64,000 nucleotides of DNA. It comes from Punica granatum. Its lineage: Eukaryota; Streptophyta; Magnoliopsida; Myrtales; Lythraceae. The DNA lies in the NCBI RefSeq assembly GCF_007655135.1, contig NC_045129.1:28273122-28337121 (forward strand), read 5' to 3'. A model generated the notes under the pieces. The model was not told the origin of the DNA. It ran no database searches and saw only the letters and a list, made by a program, of their open reading frames with translations. The position numbers and the translations under genes were made by a program. Numbering within the stretch: position 1 is the first letter of the stretch; every line of letters starts with the position of its first letter. Shown one piece after another: positions 24,868 to 36,812 of the stretch.

Positions 24868-24955
24868 TTCGGTGTAAACTCTGGTATCCGGAAGCCCAAT
24901 TGAACCCCGACTAATTCAGTCGAACCAAGTGAACCCGCTAAGAAATAAAACTCTC
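24868..24955 (-). mobile_element. 5'-truncated SINE copy with 23-bp target duplication
   Basis: In minus orientation only the 3' half of the SINE family is present (GACTGAATTAGTCGGGGTTC.ATTGGGCTTCCGG). It is flanked by ccatgacctttgtgacttc plus TTTT at 24845-24867 and ccatgacccttgtgacttc plus TTTT at 24956-24978, with one mismatch. The presence of a target duplication shows that truncation happened at insertion. Confidence 0.75.
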
Positions 24956-25184
24956 CCATGACCCTTGTGACTTCTTTTATTTTATCATGAGGGTGTCTAA
25001 GTTTTAGTCAACTAATTCCACGGCCTATGTGTCGTTGTTTTAGGACAAACATTCAAGCTTGCTTTAATCTCCCATAAGGAATATTCTCAAATGACATACA
25101 TACATATATATATATATATATTACCCATAAAAAAACATATATATATATATATATATATATATTCTATGAATAGTAATATTACAG

Positions 25185-25720
25185 ATAATAATGGGGAGAC
25201 ATATATATCTTAGTTAGTATCATGTTCCTAATATTCAACACAACCCAACCTATAAAGTTTCTTTCTATCGAGTGGAAAAAAAAAACGATTACATTTTCTA
25301 ATTATATATTCCAAATGGCCGAAACTATATGCTCAGCCAGAGTGAAAGAAATTGTGTGATTAGAATTGCATTGTTAATTAAATGCACGTAAGAAGATTTT
25401 TTTTTTTTCAGTTTGTAAGTACTCTAGTATACGAAAACTTAATAGGTTCCGACTAATTTAGTTTGACCGGGGTTGATTCACTAAGGGATAAAGTTTTCTC
25501 AGTATTGATTTTCTCAAGTCACAAGGCTTAAATTTGAGACCTCGTTTAAGGGGAACAAGCGTCGAACCGTTTGAATCAACCTATGTTGGTAAATGCACGT
25601 AAGAAAAATTGATTGCAAGATATAACGATAACGAAAGATTACGCCTGCCCTACCATCATGAGAACTTGAAATCACTTCAACTTGCCGAAATTTTATTCAC
25701 ACGTCTGGTTACGAGTAAGA
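25185..25720. repeat. segmental duplicate of 32780-33080 (copy A, carries a SINE)
   Basis: The two segments share GGGAGACATATATMT, TTGGTATCAT or its equivalent, CAAAGTTTCTTTSYATCGAGTGGA, CTAATTATATATTCC, TTAAATGCACGTAAGAAG and CCTGCCCTACCRTSRTGAGA in the same order and orientation. Copy A is longer by exactly the SINE at 25395-25590 plus its duplicated target. The two copies flank the MLP gene. A (TA)n run at about 25100-25160 precedes copy A. Confidence 0.8.
25395..25590 (-). mobile_element. tRNA-derived SINE, 196 bp, with 15-bp target duplication and paralogous empty site
   Basis: In minus orientation the element has a head with TTGATTCAAACGGTTCGACG, a B-box-like GGTCTCAAATTTAAGCC, a body with GTCAAACTAAATTAGTCGGAA and an A tail (T-run at 25397-25409). 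It is bounded by perfect 15-bp repeats AAATGCACGTAAGAA at 25380-25394 and 25591-25605. The duplicated segment at about 32948 has the same target as a single uninterrupted copy, which is direct evidence of insertion. Confidence 0.9.
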
Positions 25721-26462
25721 ATCTATTATATGAAGTTATGAACAATAGCGCACCAAATTATTATGAGCTTCCATGTAATACATAGATTTTATATGGAAGC
25801 TATAGAGCCAATACAGTACTTCGAAGTGGCCCCTCATATATCAGTACGCGTGCACTATGCCACCAGCGTTGGATCGACATCTGACAACATTATTTTTCAT
25901 GAGGCCAAGCACGAGTGTTTGCCTTTGACTCATTCAGAGATGTTGATTGATAATTAGTTAAGGCGTGGTCGCAGACTATCTCTGGCAAGACCTGATTGTC
26001 ACACCCAAGAAAAAAAAGAGTTTAGTTAGATATGCATGCATAATGCTTCAATCCAGTAGGCCTTCAGGAATCTACATGAAAAACATTTGGTACGTAAGCC
26101 TCATCTTTACCATATACAATATATACGTAAAGGGGCGTGTAGAAAAGCAAACATACAAGGTCAGGACTGCAACTGAAGCAATGTTACTAATAAACATTGT
26201 TGAGATTTTTATTCATGCATGAGAGTTGAAAAGCTGCTCTAGAGAGCTTTCAGTTATTTACAAGTACTGCGGCCACTGCCTAGACACCCGATCAAAATAT
26301 AGCAAATCAAAGTACATAGAGAAACCTCCCTTATGACCGAAAGAAACTACACTGAGAAACATCATAGACACAATACATCCAATAGTGCGACATCATTTCA
26401 CGCAGTATAGATACATTCGTTTGGCTAGAAACAAGGTTTCAAGCTGATCCACCGCCAGCCTC
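25721..26462. other. 3' flank of the MLP gene, no other gene seen
   Basis: Sequence to about 26230-26462 is probably the minus-strand 3' UTR and downstream region of the MLP-like gene. Short open frames at 25763-25957 and 25965-26222 show no family resemblance and were not accepted. Confidence 0.45.
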
Positions 26463-27311
26463 TCATGTCGATGCCGTGTAGGCATGGGCATCGATATCTT
26501 GACTCACGCTGACGAAGAAGTCCATGTATTTGTTGGGAATCGGTGCATCCTCGTTCACCCTCTCATACTCTACGCCCAACTTCGCCACGGAACCCTTGTT
26601 CTTTGGGACAACCTTGCATGTTCCCCGGTAGACCTTATACTCGTCAAAAACATCTCCCTCCATGCCGTGGATGGTAACAGTCATGTTGGCATCATCAAAC
26701 TCCATCTTCTCCTTGAACACAGCTGATTTTCCATCTGCATACGAAATCATAGGATTTTCCACAAAATATATATGGTTATTGATCGTCAAAGTGCCAATAT
26801 TCTCATGATATATATTGGAAGGACAGCCGGTAAATGGAATCGATGCGGTGTTATGGTTAAGATACATCTGATCCGTGCAATTAAAACCTAATGTATGGTT
26901 CTGATTTATCTCAACCACATACTAATGAAGAAGCTTCATTTTGAGAAACTTACAATGACCGTTAGGAAGGAAAATCGCACTGCACGGCTGGACATTATTT
27001 ACAAATATCATAACATGTCTGATGCATCGGCATCGGGTCGGAGAGACTCGATATCTCATTAATTGACATGGAGCTCTAAGTCAAGGTGCATGTTTAAGTA
27101 TGGCTAGCTTACCGAGGGTGTAGTTCCAGCGCTTGATAGCTCCATTGGTGTGCCAGTCACCTTCATGAAGAGCTACTGCCTGAATGTTTTTTGACGAAGC
27201 AGTGGGGATCTTGTGGGACTCCTTCCTCCACAACTTATAGTAATCAGCTGCACTCGATTTCAGGTCGATATCCTTCTGCAACTTCCCGCGGAGTGCCTCT
27301 GGTGATGCCAT
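26463..27311 (-). CDS. major latex protein (MLP)-like, Bet v 1 fold
   Basis: Exon 1 (27113-27311) and exon 2 (26463-26734) flank a 378-bp GT-AG intron and give 156 residues, the normal MLP length. The start MASPEALRGKLQKDIDLKSS, the loop region ALHEGDWHTNGAIKRWNYTL (about residues 47-66) and the second-exon motifs EFDDANMTVTIHGMEGDVFD and LGVEYERVNEDAPIPNKYMD match the family. The intron sits after the WNYTL codons, as usual for MLP genes. Members are cytosolic, hydrophobic-pocket proteins linked to ligand binding and stress or developmental responses. The ligand here is unknown. A solo LTR stands 113 bp upstream of the ATG, so most of the original promoter is separated from the gene. A broken relative lies 6 kb away (19887-20983). 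Confidence 0.92.
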
Positions 27312-27424
27312 TGTAACTCTTCGTCTAATGAACTGGTACGTTTCTTTTCCTAATATGTATTTATATATTTTATGGATACTGATTACCTGATATTGAGACT
27401 CATATTAACAGCAAAATTCCTAGA
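27312..27424 (-). promoter_or_regulatory. MLP core promoter remnant with TATA box, cut off by solo LTR
   Basis: On the minus strand, ATAAAATATATAAATACAT at about 27355-27373 is a good TATA match about 50-60 bases before the start codon, implying a short 5' UTR of about 20-30 bases. Only about 50 bp of native sequence remains upstream of the TATA before the LTR begins at 27425. The displaced native upstream DNA resumes at 31333. Confidence 0.6.
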
Positions 27425-28439
27425 TGTGCGCACCCGAATTTCGTCTCGTCGGGGCACGCAATGCGCGAAGCCTCATTGCAACGCGGCTTGGGAGTGTCCA
27501 CCTTCCCGGGGACGCGCGACGGACGCACGTGAGAAGGAGTCGCCACTTGCCATTTTACGACCCGAAAGTCGAGGGCCGGCAAGTTACCCGGGTCTAGGGG
27601 TACGGGGTACACCTAAATGCTAAGGCAATGATCATGCGGAATCGAAAATTCCGAATTCGGGGGTTCTATTACGTGCGGGCCTACATCCCGCACGCCCTTT
27701 CGGTACTCTAGCTTGCTAGGCTTGCCGTTTTGTTTATTTACCGTATGATTTAAGGTTGCACTTGACTCGCCCGTTTTGACACCGTAAATTCGTAAGCACT
27801 CTCAGGCCTTTTCTGCTTATCAACCGGGATCCTTACATTGACCGAATGAAAATACAGGTATGCTTGCATAAATGAAGATACAGACGCTTGTACTGTGTTT
27901 TGGATCCGGTTGATTTGCATCAAGCCAAATATTCCTCTCGTGCATGCCGTGAGTCTTGAAGGACCGAAATAAAAAATAATGCAACGCGGGCTCATGGAGC
28001 CGGTGGTCGGGTCCGACCGGACCGACGGATAACTGAAGAATCGTTTGACTCTTGAGACAGCCGTGGGACAGGTCGAGCTCCCGGGTCATGTCCTGACCAC
28101 GACTCATTCATCCTATCCGAGTTGTCTTTCCATTTAGACATCACTAAGATTGGGACGTTGAGTCGAGGCAAGACCCGATGCCGCACTCGGGTTGCGCGCT
28201 CTCAATGTGCATGGGCGTTGGACCCCGTGATATCGTTTCCTATGAGTTCAGGCTTGAACCGCGATGAATACAGCAAATAACAGAAAAGTACATGTTGCAA
28301 AGAGCACGTATTATCATGTTGCATACATATAATTACATAAACAAAATTATTTAAATGAGGCGTATGCGTTATCGGTGGGGAATCCAAGTAGGAAAAGCGA
28401 TTGGATATCTTTGAAAAAATGTTCGCAGACGGATTTGGA

Positions 28440-28690
28440 TAATTTTAAAGAACAGGGACGGATTTGAAAATTCGAAAAGTTCAGGGATTGGTTTGAAGAT
28501 TCAGAAAAGTACAGGGACTGGTTTATAAATTCAGAAGAGTTCAGGGACTGATTTGCAAATTCAGAAAGGTTCAGGGACTGATTTGCAAATTCAGAAAGGT
28601 TCAGGGACTGATTTGCAAATTCAGAAAGGTTCAGGGACTGATCTGAAAATTCTAAAAGATGAGGACTGATTTGAAAATTCTAAAAATTGG
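28440..28690. repeat. 30-bp tandem array inside the solo LTR
   Basis: About eight units follow TTCAGAAAGGTTCAGGGACT plus GATTTGCAAA. Three consecutive units near 28550-28640 are identical and the outer ones are diverged. The array continues weakly to about 28900 (words such as GGACTGA.TTGAAAAT). Confidence 0.85.
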
Positions 28691-29419
28691 GACTGTGTAA
28701 AAATTTACTGAAAATGCCCTAGGACTTATTTGAAATGGAATTGAAAATCAGGACTGATCTGAAAGATAGAAAAAAGAGGCCCGAGGACTAAACTGAAACA
28801 ACTCGGAAAGTTTCTTGGAATGCTAGAACAATTCTGGAAAATTCAAGGACTGATTGAAAAATGATAAAGTGACCGGGGCTTGATTGAAAATGATTTTGAA
28901 ATTCGGGGCAAATCTTAAGAAAATAAAAATACTTCTTCTGGACTGAAATGTGACAAAACAGAAAGTTTGTAAAATCGAGTTCGGAGACAAAACGATCACC
29001 CACGCGACTCAAGAACATACACTGCACATTATATCCATCAAGAAAGCAATAATATTCAGGGAATGAGCCCTAATCATGCCACTAAGTTGAGAATTTACCT
29101 AGTTCGGAAAGTTGAGGGGTGATTCTGTAAATAAAAAAAAGTCAAAGATATGCTGGGCGAGTTTGACCGGGGGGTCTGAACAGTATCGGGCCGGTCTGAG
29201 CTGGATTGGGCCGAACTCCGATGGAATGGACTGGGCCGAATGGAAGATTGGGCTTCGGAAGGATGGATGGGCCGAAGTTGGCGGACTGGGCCGGACCTGC
29301 AACAGAGAAATAATGGGCTAGTCCCGAGATGCGGGATAGGGCCTTCAAGAGTCGGGCTGGACCGTTGCCGAGTCGGGTTTGGGCTGTTTTGGCTTGCACA
29401 GACCCGAATGGTAGCAACA

Positions 29420-30470
29420 GACCCGACTGGAAGGGTGGACAGGCCCGACTGGCACAAGTCGGGTCGGACGTCGCCACGGAGGCTCCCGATGGAATTTTGA
29501 GGCAAAGTCGGCGGCATTGGACTCCTAACTGACTGAGGAGCACAGTGATAGGTGGCTCGTAGCGAGATTCAACCCGAGCTGACCTGTGCGTCCCTTCAAA
29601 GTTCGGATCAGAAAAGACGACCAGAGGAACAGGCCCGACTGGCACAAGTCGGGTCGGACGTCGCCACGGAGTCTCCCGATGGAATTTTGAGGCAAGGTCG
29701 GCGGCATTGGATAGCCAAGGGACTCCTCTAGGTGACGGTGGTGGTCGTTTGTTCCCAGAGTTGTCGGGTCGACCCGTACAGTCCTGCAAAAATCACCGAA
29801 AACAGAGCACGTCTGGAAACTAGCCCGACTGGGCAGTTTTCGGGTCGGAATTCATAACGGTGGATTCCGATGGAATATTTGAGCGAGGTCGGTGGCTCCC
29901 GACTCCTAACTGACCCCTGGAGGTGGTCGAAGTGGTCGTTCGTCGAAAAGGGTCACGGATCGACCCGATCTGCAAGAAAACCGAACAGACAGTCAGAAAC
30001 GCCGGCCCAACTGAGCAGTTTCCGGGTCGGAATTCATAACGGCGGATTCCGACGGAATTTTTGAGCAAGATCGGTGGCTCCCGACTCCTAACGAACCCCC
30101 GGAGGTGTTTGATGGGTTTTGAAAGTTCAGACCGACTCGAAAAGGTGAGAAAACAGGGCTGGAAGTTTTGACCCTGGAAGGACCAAATCTGTCCAGATTT
30201 GTTCAAGGCTGGTTCTATGGCTTAGAGGCTTCAAACTTAAAATCTAAGCTCAGAAATGGATAGAGGGGGTCGAAAACATGTAGAATATGAAGTTTGGTGA
30301 AGTTTGCTTAAGTCGAGAGGGAAGAACTCGCATAGAAACTGGGAAAACGCTTAAGGGACCGCCTCTGGACAGGGTTGGTTTGGCAAGCTAGAAGCTTCAA
30401 ATCACGAAACTAACACCGGAAATGGACTCGGGAGGTCGAATACATGTGGGATATGAAGTTTGGTTGAAGT
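29420..30470. repeat. about 190-bp tandem repeats inside the solo LTR
   Basis: Four imperfect units begin near 29435, 29630, 29820 and 30000. Each runs through GGGTCGGA, a GGA.TCCCGATGGAATTTTGA-like core and GGTCGG.GGC. Two further related units near 30200-30300 and 30370-30480 share GTCGAA.ACATGT, GATATGAAGTTTGGT and GAAGTTKGCT. Open frames crossing this array are shadows of the repeat. Confidence 0.7.
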
Positions 30471-31547
30471 TGGCTACGGTTGGGTGGCGGTCGCCGGAAA
30501 ACGGGATTGGTTTGGCCTTGTTTGGCCTGGTTTCTGGGCTGAGGGGCTGAGAGATTTTTCGAAAAATCGTCGAGCTGTGGATTTCTCGGTCGTAGGCGAG
30601 CTGGAGTTTTCCGGGTCTTGTTTGTCTGTGAGCTCCGGGATCTTTTTTGTCTGTCCGCTCTCCCCCCCGGACGAGCTGCGGGTTTTTGTCCGAAAAGAAA
30701 AATCGAGAGAGAGAGAGAGAGAGAGTGCGTTTGCGTGTTCGAGGAGTCGCGTGCGCATAGGGGTTGGCGTGCGGCAGGCAGGCTCGGGCGCAGCGGCAGC
30801 AGAGGTCCCGAGACCGGCCCGTCCCTGCCAGGAGGAAGAAGAAGAAGAAAAGAAAAGAAGAAGAAAAGAAGAAGAAGACAGGAAGAAGAAGAAACGATGA
30901 AGAAGAAGAACAGGAAAATGGGGGGAGGGGGGCCTGGTCAACGGTCAAAGTTGTCAGACTTTGACCGTTTGACCCTTTTTTTTTTTTGACACGCGTATAA
31001 ATTGAAAATTCCATCTTCTTGATCGGACGTCGAAAAAATAATTCGAGATTGCCATCGTGTTCAGAAAAATTCGCTGATCGATATTGTGCGATGAATTTAT
31101 TTTCAATCTCGAATTTTGTCCCGAATTTTGAAAATTGACGTCGATGTACGCGAAATTCGAAAATGTCTTAAATAAAATTAGTGTTAAATTAGGCAAATTG
31201 CTATTTCCAAAAATGTCCTAAAAAGTCGTGAATACTCGAGTAATTAATCGGAAATATTTCCCTCACGAGTGGTAAAAATGGCGATTTTGCCCCTCTGGAG
31301 CCGGTGGACCAAAATTGGGTGCTGACACTAGATATATATGTGCCACCGTTCGAGTATGGGTTTTACAAATATTTATTTCAATTTACATTCATGGCCCCAC
31401 AAGTCATGATTCACGTGGCTTCATAGACGCAAATAAATCTAGGAATTGGAAGAAAGGGGGCTTGATATAATTGTACTATTTTTCAACTTAGAATTAAGGT
31501 AACTTTTGATATACCGGAAAAGAATGGAATAGAATTAGTTTCACAAA

Positions 31548-31734
31548 ACTAACGTATGGATTGGTTCAAGTGGTTCAGCGCTTATTCCGTTTAAGCAAGG
31601 TCTCGGATTAGAGTTCTTGTTAATTCAGAAAATCCACGCTGAGAGCTTACCCTTAGTGGACCGACCCGGCTCGATTAGATTAATCGTGGCCTAATTGAAC
31701 TTCTGGATATCAGGGTTTATATATAAAAAAAAAA
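31548..31734 (+). mobile_element. tRNA-derived SINE, 187 bp, 17-bp target duplication
   Basis: An A-box-like TGGTTCAAGTGG lies at 31562-31573, and a B-box-like GGATTAGAGTTC lies about 32 bp further on. The body has GACCCGGCTCGATTAGATTA, and the element ends with an A tail. The target duplications are agaattagtttcacaaa (31531-31547) and agaattagttttacaaa (31735-31751), one mismatch. This is the clearest full-length copy in the window. Confidence 0.88.
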
Positions 31735-31751
31735 AGAATTAGTTTTACAAA

Positions 31752-32779
31752 GAGAAATATAATTATAATGAGAGAATACACACTTTTTTACGCCCAACTT
31801 GAATACATAGAGAAGTATAATTCACCCAAAAAAAGAGATGTCATTACATATATAATTCCTAAATATATGTATATATTTAGATATAGGAGTTGAAAAAAAT
31901 CTGTAAGGTACATTTATGAAAATTAATTGGAATGACCGAATGAACATTACTTAAATTTTATGAAGAAATATATTTTCATCAAGTTGGAGAAAAGAGACAG
32001 TCAAAGTGGAAAACTTTTCAATTCATTATAGAGACTAAGAGTTCAAATGGAATGATAGGAGATATCCATTCCTTTAACAAGGGTATCACGTGCTACATGT
32101 CACCGTGATACATGTGGTACTTTAACAAGGGTAAGCCTTGTGAGAGCATATAGAGTAAAATTCACTTGTAATCTTTTTAGGAATTCTTCAAATACTCTCT
32201 TGGATTCTCTAGGGGTTGAGAGGCTCTTTTAGGTGAATTTTATAACTAAGGCTGGAAACACAAATTTGATCACTAGATTGTAAAGTCCGATTTATTCTAT
32301 CAACGGGACCTTTCATATTTTATCAATATAATATGATACCCTTTGTTTGATAATTTTATCACGATATCTTGGTCTTATTCCTACTTTTTCCTCGGTCTAA
32401 ATTGCTCTAACAGCATGCTTCTCGAACATTATGCTTGTCTTACTGTATATGTAATACATCACGCATTTGTTCTAGAACAGAAGGTCAATCTTGTTTTAAT
32501 TTATAATGAAGAAAATTTCAATATGACATTTATATTTAAACATAGAAATTTTATATCATAACGCCACCATGATACACGTGGTACTTTTGTTTATATGATT
32601 TGGTAATTTCTATTCAAATTCGTAATATTTTATGGAACTTTGACAAATTTTGACAGTATAACGTAAGTACTACGCATTCGAATTCATAAGACTATACAAT
32701 ACAAAGGAATATATCATGTGTAACAGTGACGTCGTGTCAACTTATAAAAACCCTTAATAATAATACTAACAATACAATA
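31752..32779. other. intergenic (former upstream region of the MLP gene), no gene seen
   Basis: The DNA is AT-rich without supported coding sequence. The words TTTAACAAGGGTA and ATACAYGTGGTACTTT each occur twice (about 32073-32135 and 32570-32590). They could be short regulatory duplications or relics of an element. Confidence 0.35.
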
Positions 32780-33080
32780 TTTGGGAGACATATATCTGAG
32801 TTGGTATCATGATCCTAGAAATCCAACGCCACTCAACCAACAAAGTTTCTTTGCATCGAGTGGAGATAAAAACGATATTGCATTTCCTAATTATATATTC
32901 CGAGTAGACGGAACTATAATTTGTAATTGGAAATGCACTGATAATATTAAATGCACGTAAGAAGACACGATAGGCCACAGATAACGATGGAAGATAATGC
33001 TGGCCCTACCGTGGTGAGATCACAAAATCGCCTAAAAGTGAAGAAATTTTATATCCATCCGTCTCTTTATGAGAAAAAAA
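32780..33080. repeat. segmental duplicate of 25185-25720 (copy B, SINE-free)
   Basis: This is the partner of the duplicated segment near 25.2-25.7 kb, same orientation, without the SINE. It therefore gives the pre-insertion state around TTAAATGCACGTAAGAAG (about 32948-32965). Confidence 0.8.
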
Positions 33081-36000
33081 TTACTATGTGAATCCAATCA
33101 ATCATGTTAGCGATGGGACTGGGCTTATGATGAGGTATATACAAACAAAGTGTCATCGTGGGCTTACTGTAGGAATGACCTCAATCTTTGACATTAGAGA
33201 TATAGATAGAGAGACTTGATATACATTTGGAGAATAAACTAATATTTGCCGATAAGTTAACTAGTTGTATTGAAGCATATCATTTATAAATTGATCTAAA
33301 TTAATTTGGATATTGAGGTTCGATATTTCCAATATGAGGTCGTACTAATTTCTTGAGTAATTAACCTTAGTAAAATTATTTATCATCTGTTATTTTTACC
33401 TAAGACCAACCACGTTTTCTTTATTTGTTTTTTATCGCTAAATTTGCCCGCCAAATGTCATTTCCTGGTGAGGCCGTTGCAGTGATTGGAGATCTGCATT
33501 GCACCATAGTTTTACAGTAGACAAGAGTGTGCATCGACCTGGAACTAATTATTGGAACGTGTCTAATAGGTAAAGGTCATGAGCACGTTTAGGTCTGAAC
33601 TTGGATTGCATAGGTAATTAGGAATAGATGCAAATAGGTTTCGGTTCCCCTTCCAATCAACAAAATATCCGCAACTAAAACCAGAAGCGGTATTGCTCAT
33701 GCTAAATACACTTGACACTTAATCGGCAACACGATGCAAAGATCCAAGCGTGCCAGGAAGTAGTTCCAAGTATATCCACGTGTCATTATCCGACACCACC
33801 AAAACAAAGCGTGTATCATGGCCTTAGAAGTCTGTGGGATTGTTTGGCGACTAGATTTTAGATATTCAAAATTGGAGTGCCCCTTAGACGATTCACAATC
33901 CGGGGATTTAACCGTATATGGTTCTCCACCAGATTTTCTATGCACGAACACGAACACGAGTCCGAGCACGATCAAGCGGCTATGCAGCCTGCCCAATAGG
34001 GATTTGGCCAACAAACTCAGCCTTGGGAGCCAAGCCTAGAATGTATTGAGCTCACTCGAACAAGTAAACCTGAACTTGAAGCAAACTTCGGCTAGTGATG
34101 CTGAAGGGTGATAGATCCTCGTCTTGATGCCTGAAAGCTCCAAAGACGACGGTGGTTTTGATTCACAAGGAATCGATTGAAGGTAAATGGTATGGGAATT
34201 GAAAGTGCAGGTATTGAAATGTGCAATAAAAGAATATGCGATAAACGAAAGTGCAGGAAAGGTAAAGTGCGATAAATGAAATATAGAATAAAGTATGGGG
34301 TTGATTGATTGATGTGCGGAACCTAAAAATGAACAAGACGACACGTATATATAGGCGTTTACAATGAAACCCTAGAGAATATATCTAAATCAGATACGCC
34401 ATAAATATATGATATAGGGATAAAATTCAAATAAGAAATATACTCCTAGCCTACCTAAAGATAAAGATCACAAAATATATCGGAGAGATATCCGACTTAT
34501 TCATCATCTAAGATTGAAGATATCCGAGGATATCACACGAATATTACATACTTGATCAGGAAGTAATATTCGGTTGCCAAAGGAAATATATTTCACCGCC
34601 CTCTGTCAAAATTCGTCCGTCCATGCATATACTCATGGACATATGTATATATCTTACCTATGGGCTTACTTGCTGAGCTTTTCTAAATGGGCCTCTCCTC
34701 TTTCTGATCTGGGCTCAATTTAAATCAATCGAGCTTCAAGAATCGAGCTTGGTCTTCCATGGACTGACTTTATCTTCTTGGGTTTTGATTGGTCCAATCC
34801 GAATCAATGTCTAAGACCTACCTCCTCTGAATCCGGCTAGATATTTCTCCAAGACCCGGGAAAAATTATCGAAACGTCACTCCACATTACGGCTCGGCTA
34901 TTTTTACGAATTACAGAAAATAGGTATAAACAATACCCCGCATGTCAGGTTTGTGCCCCATGTACCTGCCGCCATTACTCATTCTTTCTTTTTCCCTCTC
35001 TTTCTCTTGTTCTCTCTCCTTCCGCTCATGATTCATCTTCTCCTTCCTTCTTTCTCCTTACAAACCCGAAAGCCATTGGAGCTTCAATCCACCTCCACGT
35101 CGGCGATTACTCTCAATCGAGACCTCGGATTCGTGCTCACCGACTTCCGAAACCACAAGAGCCAACCTCACGAACACGAGTTCTCCCATTGTTCTGCATA
35201 GCCCTACTTTTACGGACCAATGATCAAAAGAAATTTCGTGTCAAAGATGCTAGATATATAAATTGAGCGTCCTAACACTTTCATCCTCCAATGTTTCAGT
35301 TGCCAACACTTCATTACAAGAAATTTTCATTCTTTGTACACTCGTAAATGAGACATAGACCCTAGAATAAACAATTGAACTTTAAAATAAAGTGTTAGAT
35401 CTGATAGGAGCCTAGGAGGACACCAAAAGGGCGAGTTATTAGCTTCTGATCCTCTGATCTCGTAACAAAGCCCCCGAACTCATTTCTTTGGTATAAAGAC
35501 TCATTTAAATTCAAGTCTTTAGGTAATTAGTGTCTTAACCCCTTAGGTAACCTAGGTGGCTCACCGGCCAAATAAACGATATAGTAGCAACTCCAATCCA
35601 ATTGGCTCCCACATAACACGGACTAACTAAATTTCAAGTCAGGCGGAGGCTTAAAAACCACGCTTGTTGCTGACAGTGGGTAGGGTTTGGGACGGCTTCA
35701 TCCTTCTCAAATATTTAGAGAGGGTATGTCCCCAAACTCGTCCCAAACCGGCTAAGGATTTGTGGAAACATCTCAAACCCTTCCCAATAACTTAATAGGT
35801 TCCCACCGGGAGCCCTCCTACCATTAAGGCACTCATGTCCACCGTAGAAGAACCTGAACAGAATCTACAACAGCCACAACAAACAAAACATACGAGTTTA
35901 TTGAATAAAACATCGACTAAATTAAATGAGTTTCAAGAAATCAAATTTCTCCAATACAATCCAAAATAAATTAGAACAATTCACTCCATTAAAGGAACTA

Positions 36001-36750
36001 ACCTCATTCAAACACATAAAGCTCCATAAATCCTCTACAAGATCCTTAACAGGGACACTTTAGTAATTTTAAGCTTAACGGGTTTGGGCAGGTTTCATGC
36101 CAAAAATCAAACATTTCCCAAACTCTACAAGGTTTTGACGAAAACCGAACCCATTTTTGCGGAGTATTCCCAAACCTTACTGAAAAATAAGCAAAGTGTC
36201 CCATCAACTAAATTTTGACTAAAATTCCGACTAAAAAAGGGCACATGCCACTCACCTATCATATTAGAAAGGAAAAAATTGTCACTCCGATAATTGATTA
36301 CCCGCAAAATCAAAAAAAAAAAGAAAGAAAGAAAGAATAGAATGTTTAATTTGGGAATTAGGGCACCGAGAAAGCAGTGGGTGGATCGATGCATTTTTTT
36401 ATGGTCGCAGAATGTCTCCAACATCAAGGTCCTGCAGCTTAATAGATTAAGTAAAAAAAAAAAAAACAATGATAGCACGTATGATTTTTTTGGTAACTTA
36501 AAAGTTTTTTTTTCGAAACTAATTGTGAAATTATTGTTTCCCTTTATTATTTATAATAGGATTTCTAGCTATTTCATTATATTAGCCATATGGCTTTACT
36601 CGTAATAAAAAAAATACAATTAAGCAACTTTTTAGTATAAGTAATAATGAAGAACTTGATAATTACTTATTTAATTCGCTTGACTTTACCTAAATTATAA
36701 GTCGATCCCATTTTGATTTTGGATCAGAAAAGTAGAGATTGAGAAAAGGA
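33081..36750. other. intergenic, no gene recognised
   Basis: Only short open frames without family resemblance occur. From about 34040 to 34940 the composition and a TATA-like CACGTATATATAGGCG (about 34343) followed by processed-looking sequence recall an LTR, but I could not find paired ends. From 35640 to 36190 several phrases such as TCCCAAACC and GGGTTTGGG recur in both orientations. Neither could be delimited. Confidence 0.35.
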
Positions 36751-36760
36751 CGCTAAGATG

Positions 36761-36765
<5 letters not shown>

Positions 36766-36804
<39 letters not shown>

Positions 36805-36812
36805 AAGAGAGA
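36766..36812. repeat. (GA)n microsatellite
   Basis: A GA run with two interruptions. Open frames crossing it code Arg-Glu or Ser-Leu runs and are not genes. Confidence 0.9.

Larger units (their letters stand above)
27425..31327 (-). mobile_element. 3.9-kb solo LTR, Ty3-type (Ogre/TAT-like ends), 5-bp target duplication
   Basis: On the minus strand the unit starts TGTCAGCACCCAATTTTGG and ends AAATTCGGGTGCGCACA. It is flanked by a perfect 5-bp direct repeat, CTAGA, at 27420-27424 and 31328-31332. No gag or pol motif occurs inside and no second LTR follows, so this is a solo LTR left by recombination. The TGTCAGCACCC start and GGGTGCGCACA end, with multi-kilobase length, resemble plant Ogre/TAT LTRs, and that assignment is an inference. 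Inside are a 30-bp tandem array, about four units of a 190-bp repeat and a purine-rich tract. Base composition is clearly richer in GC than the flanks. Confidence 0.85.

Noticed and set aside
28440..28690. CRISPR-like regular repeats
   Set aside because: The 30-bp units are contiguous with no unique spacers, and the DNA is plant nuclear.
29095..29789. Minus-strand frames up to 215 codons
   Set aside because: They run through the 190-bp tandem repeats of the solo LTR. They have no domain resemblance, and overlapping frames exist on both strands, as expected for GC-rich repeat DNA.
30397..31014. 205-codon minus-strand frame and overlapping plus-strand frames
   Set aside because: The composition is driven by a purine-rich tract and simple repeats in the LTR, with long Ser/Phe and Lys/Glu runs and no conserved motif.
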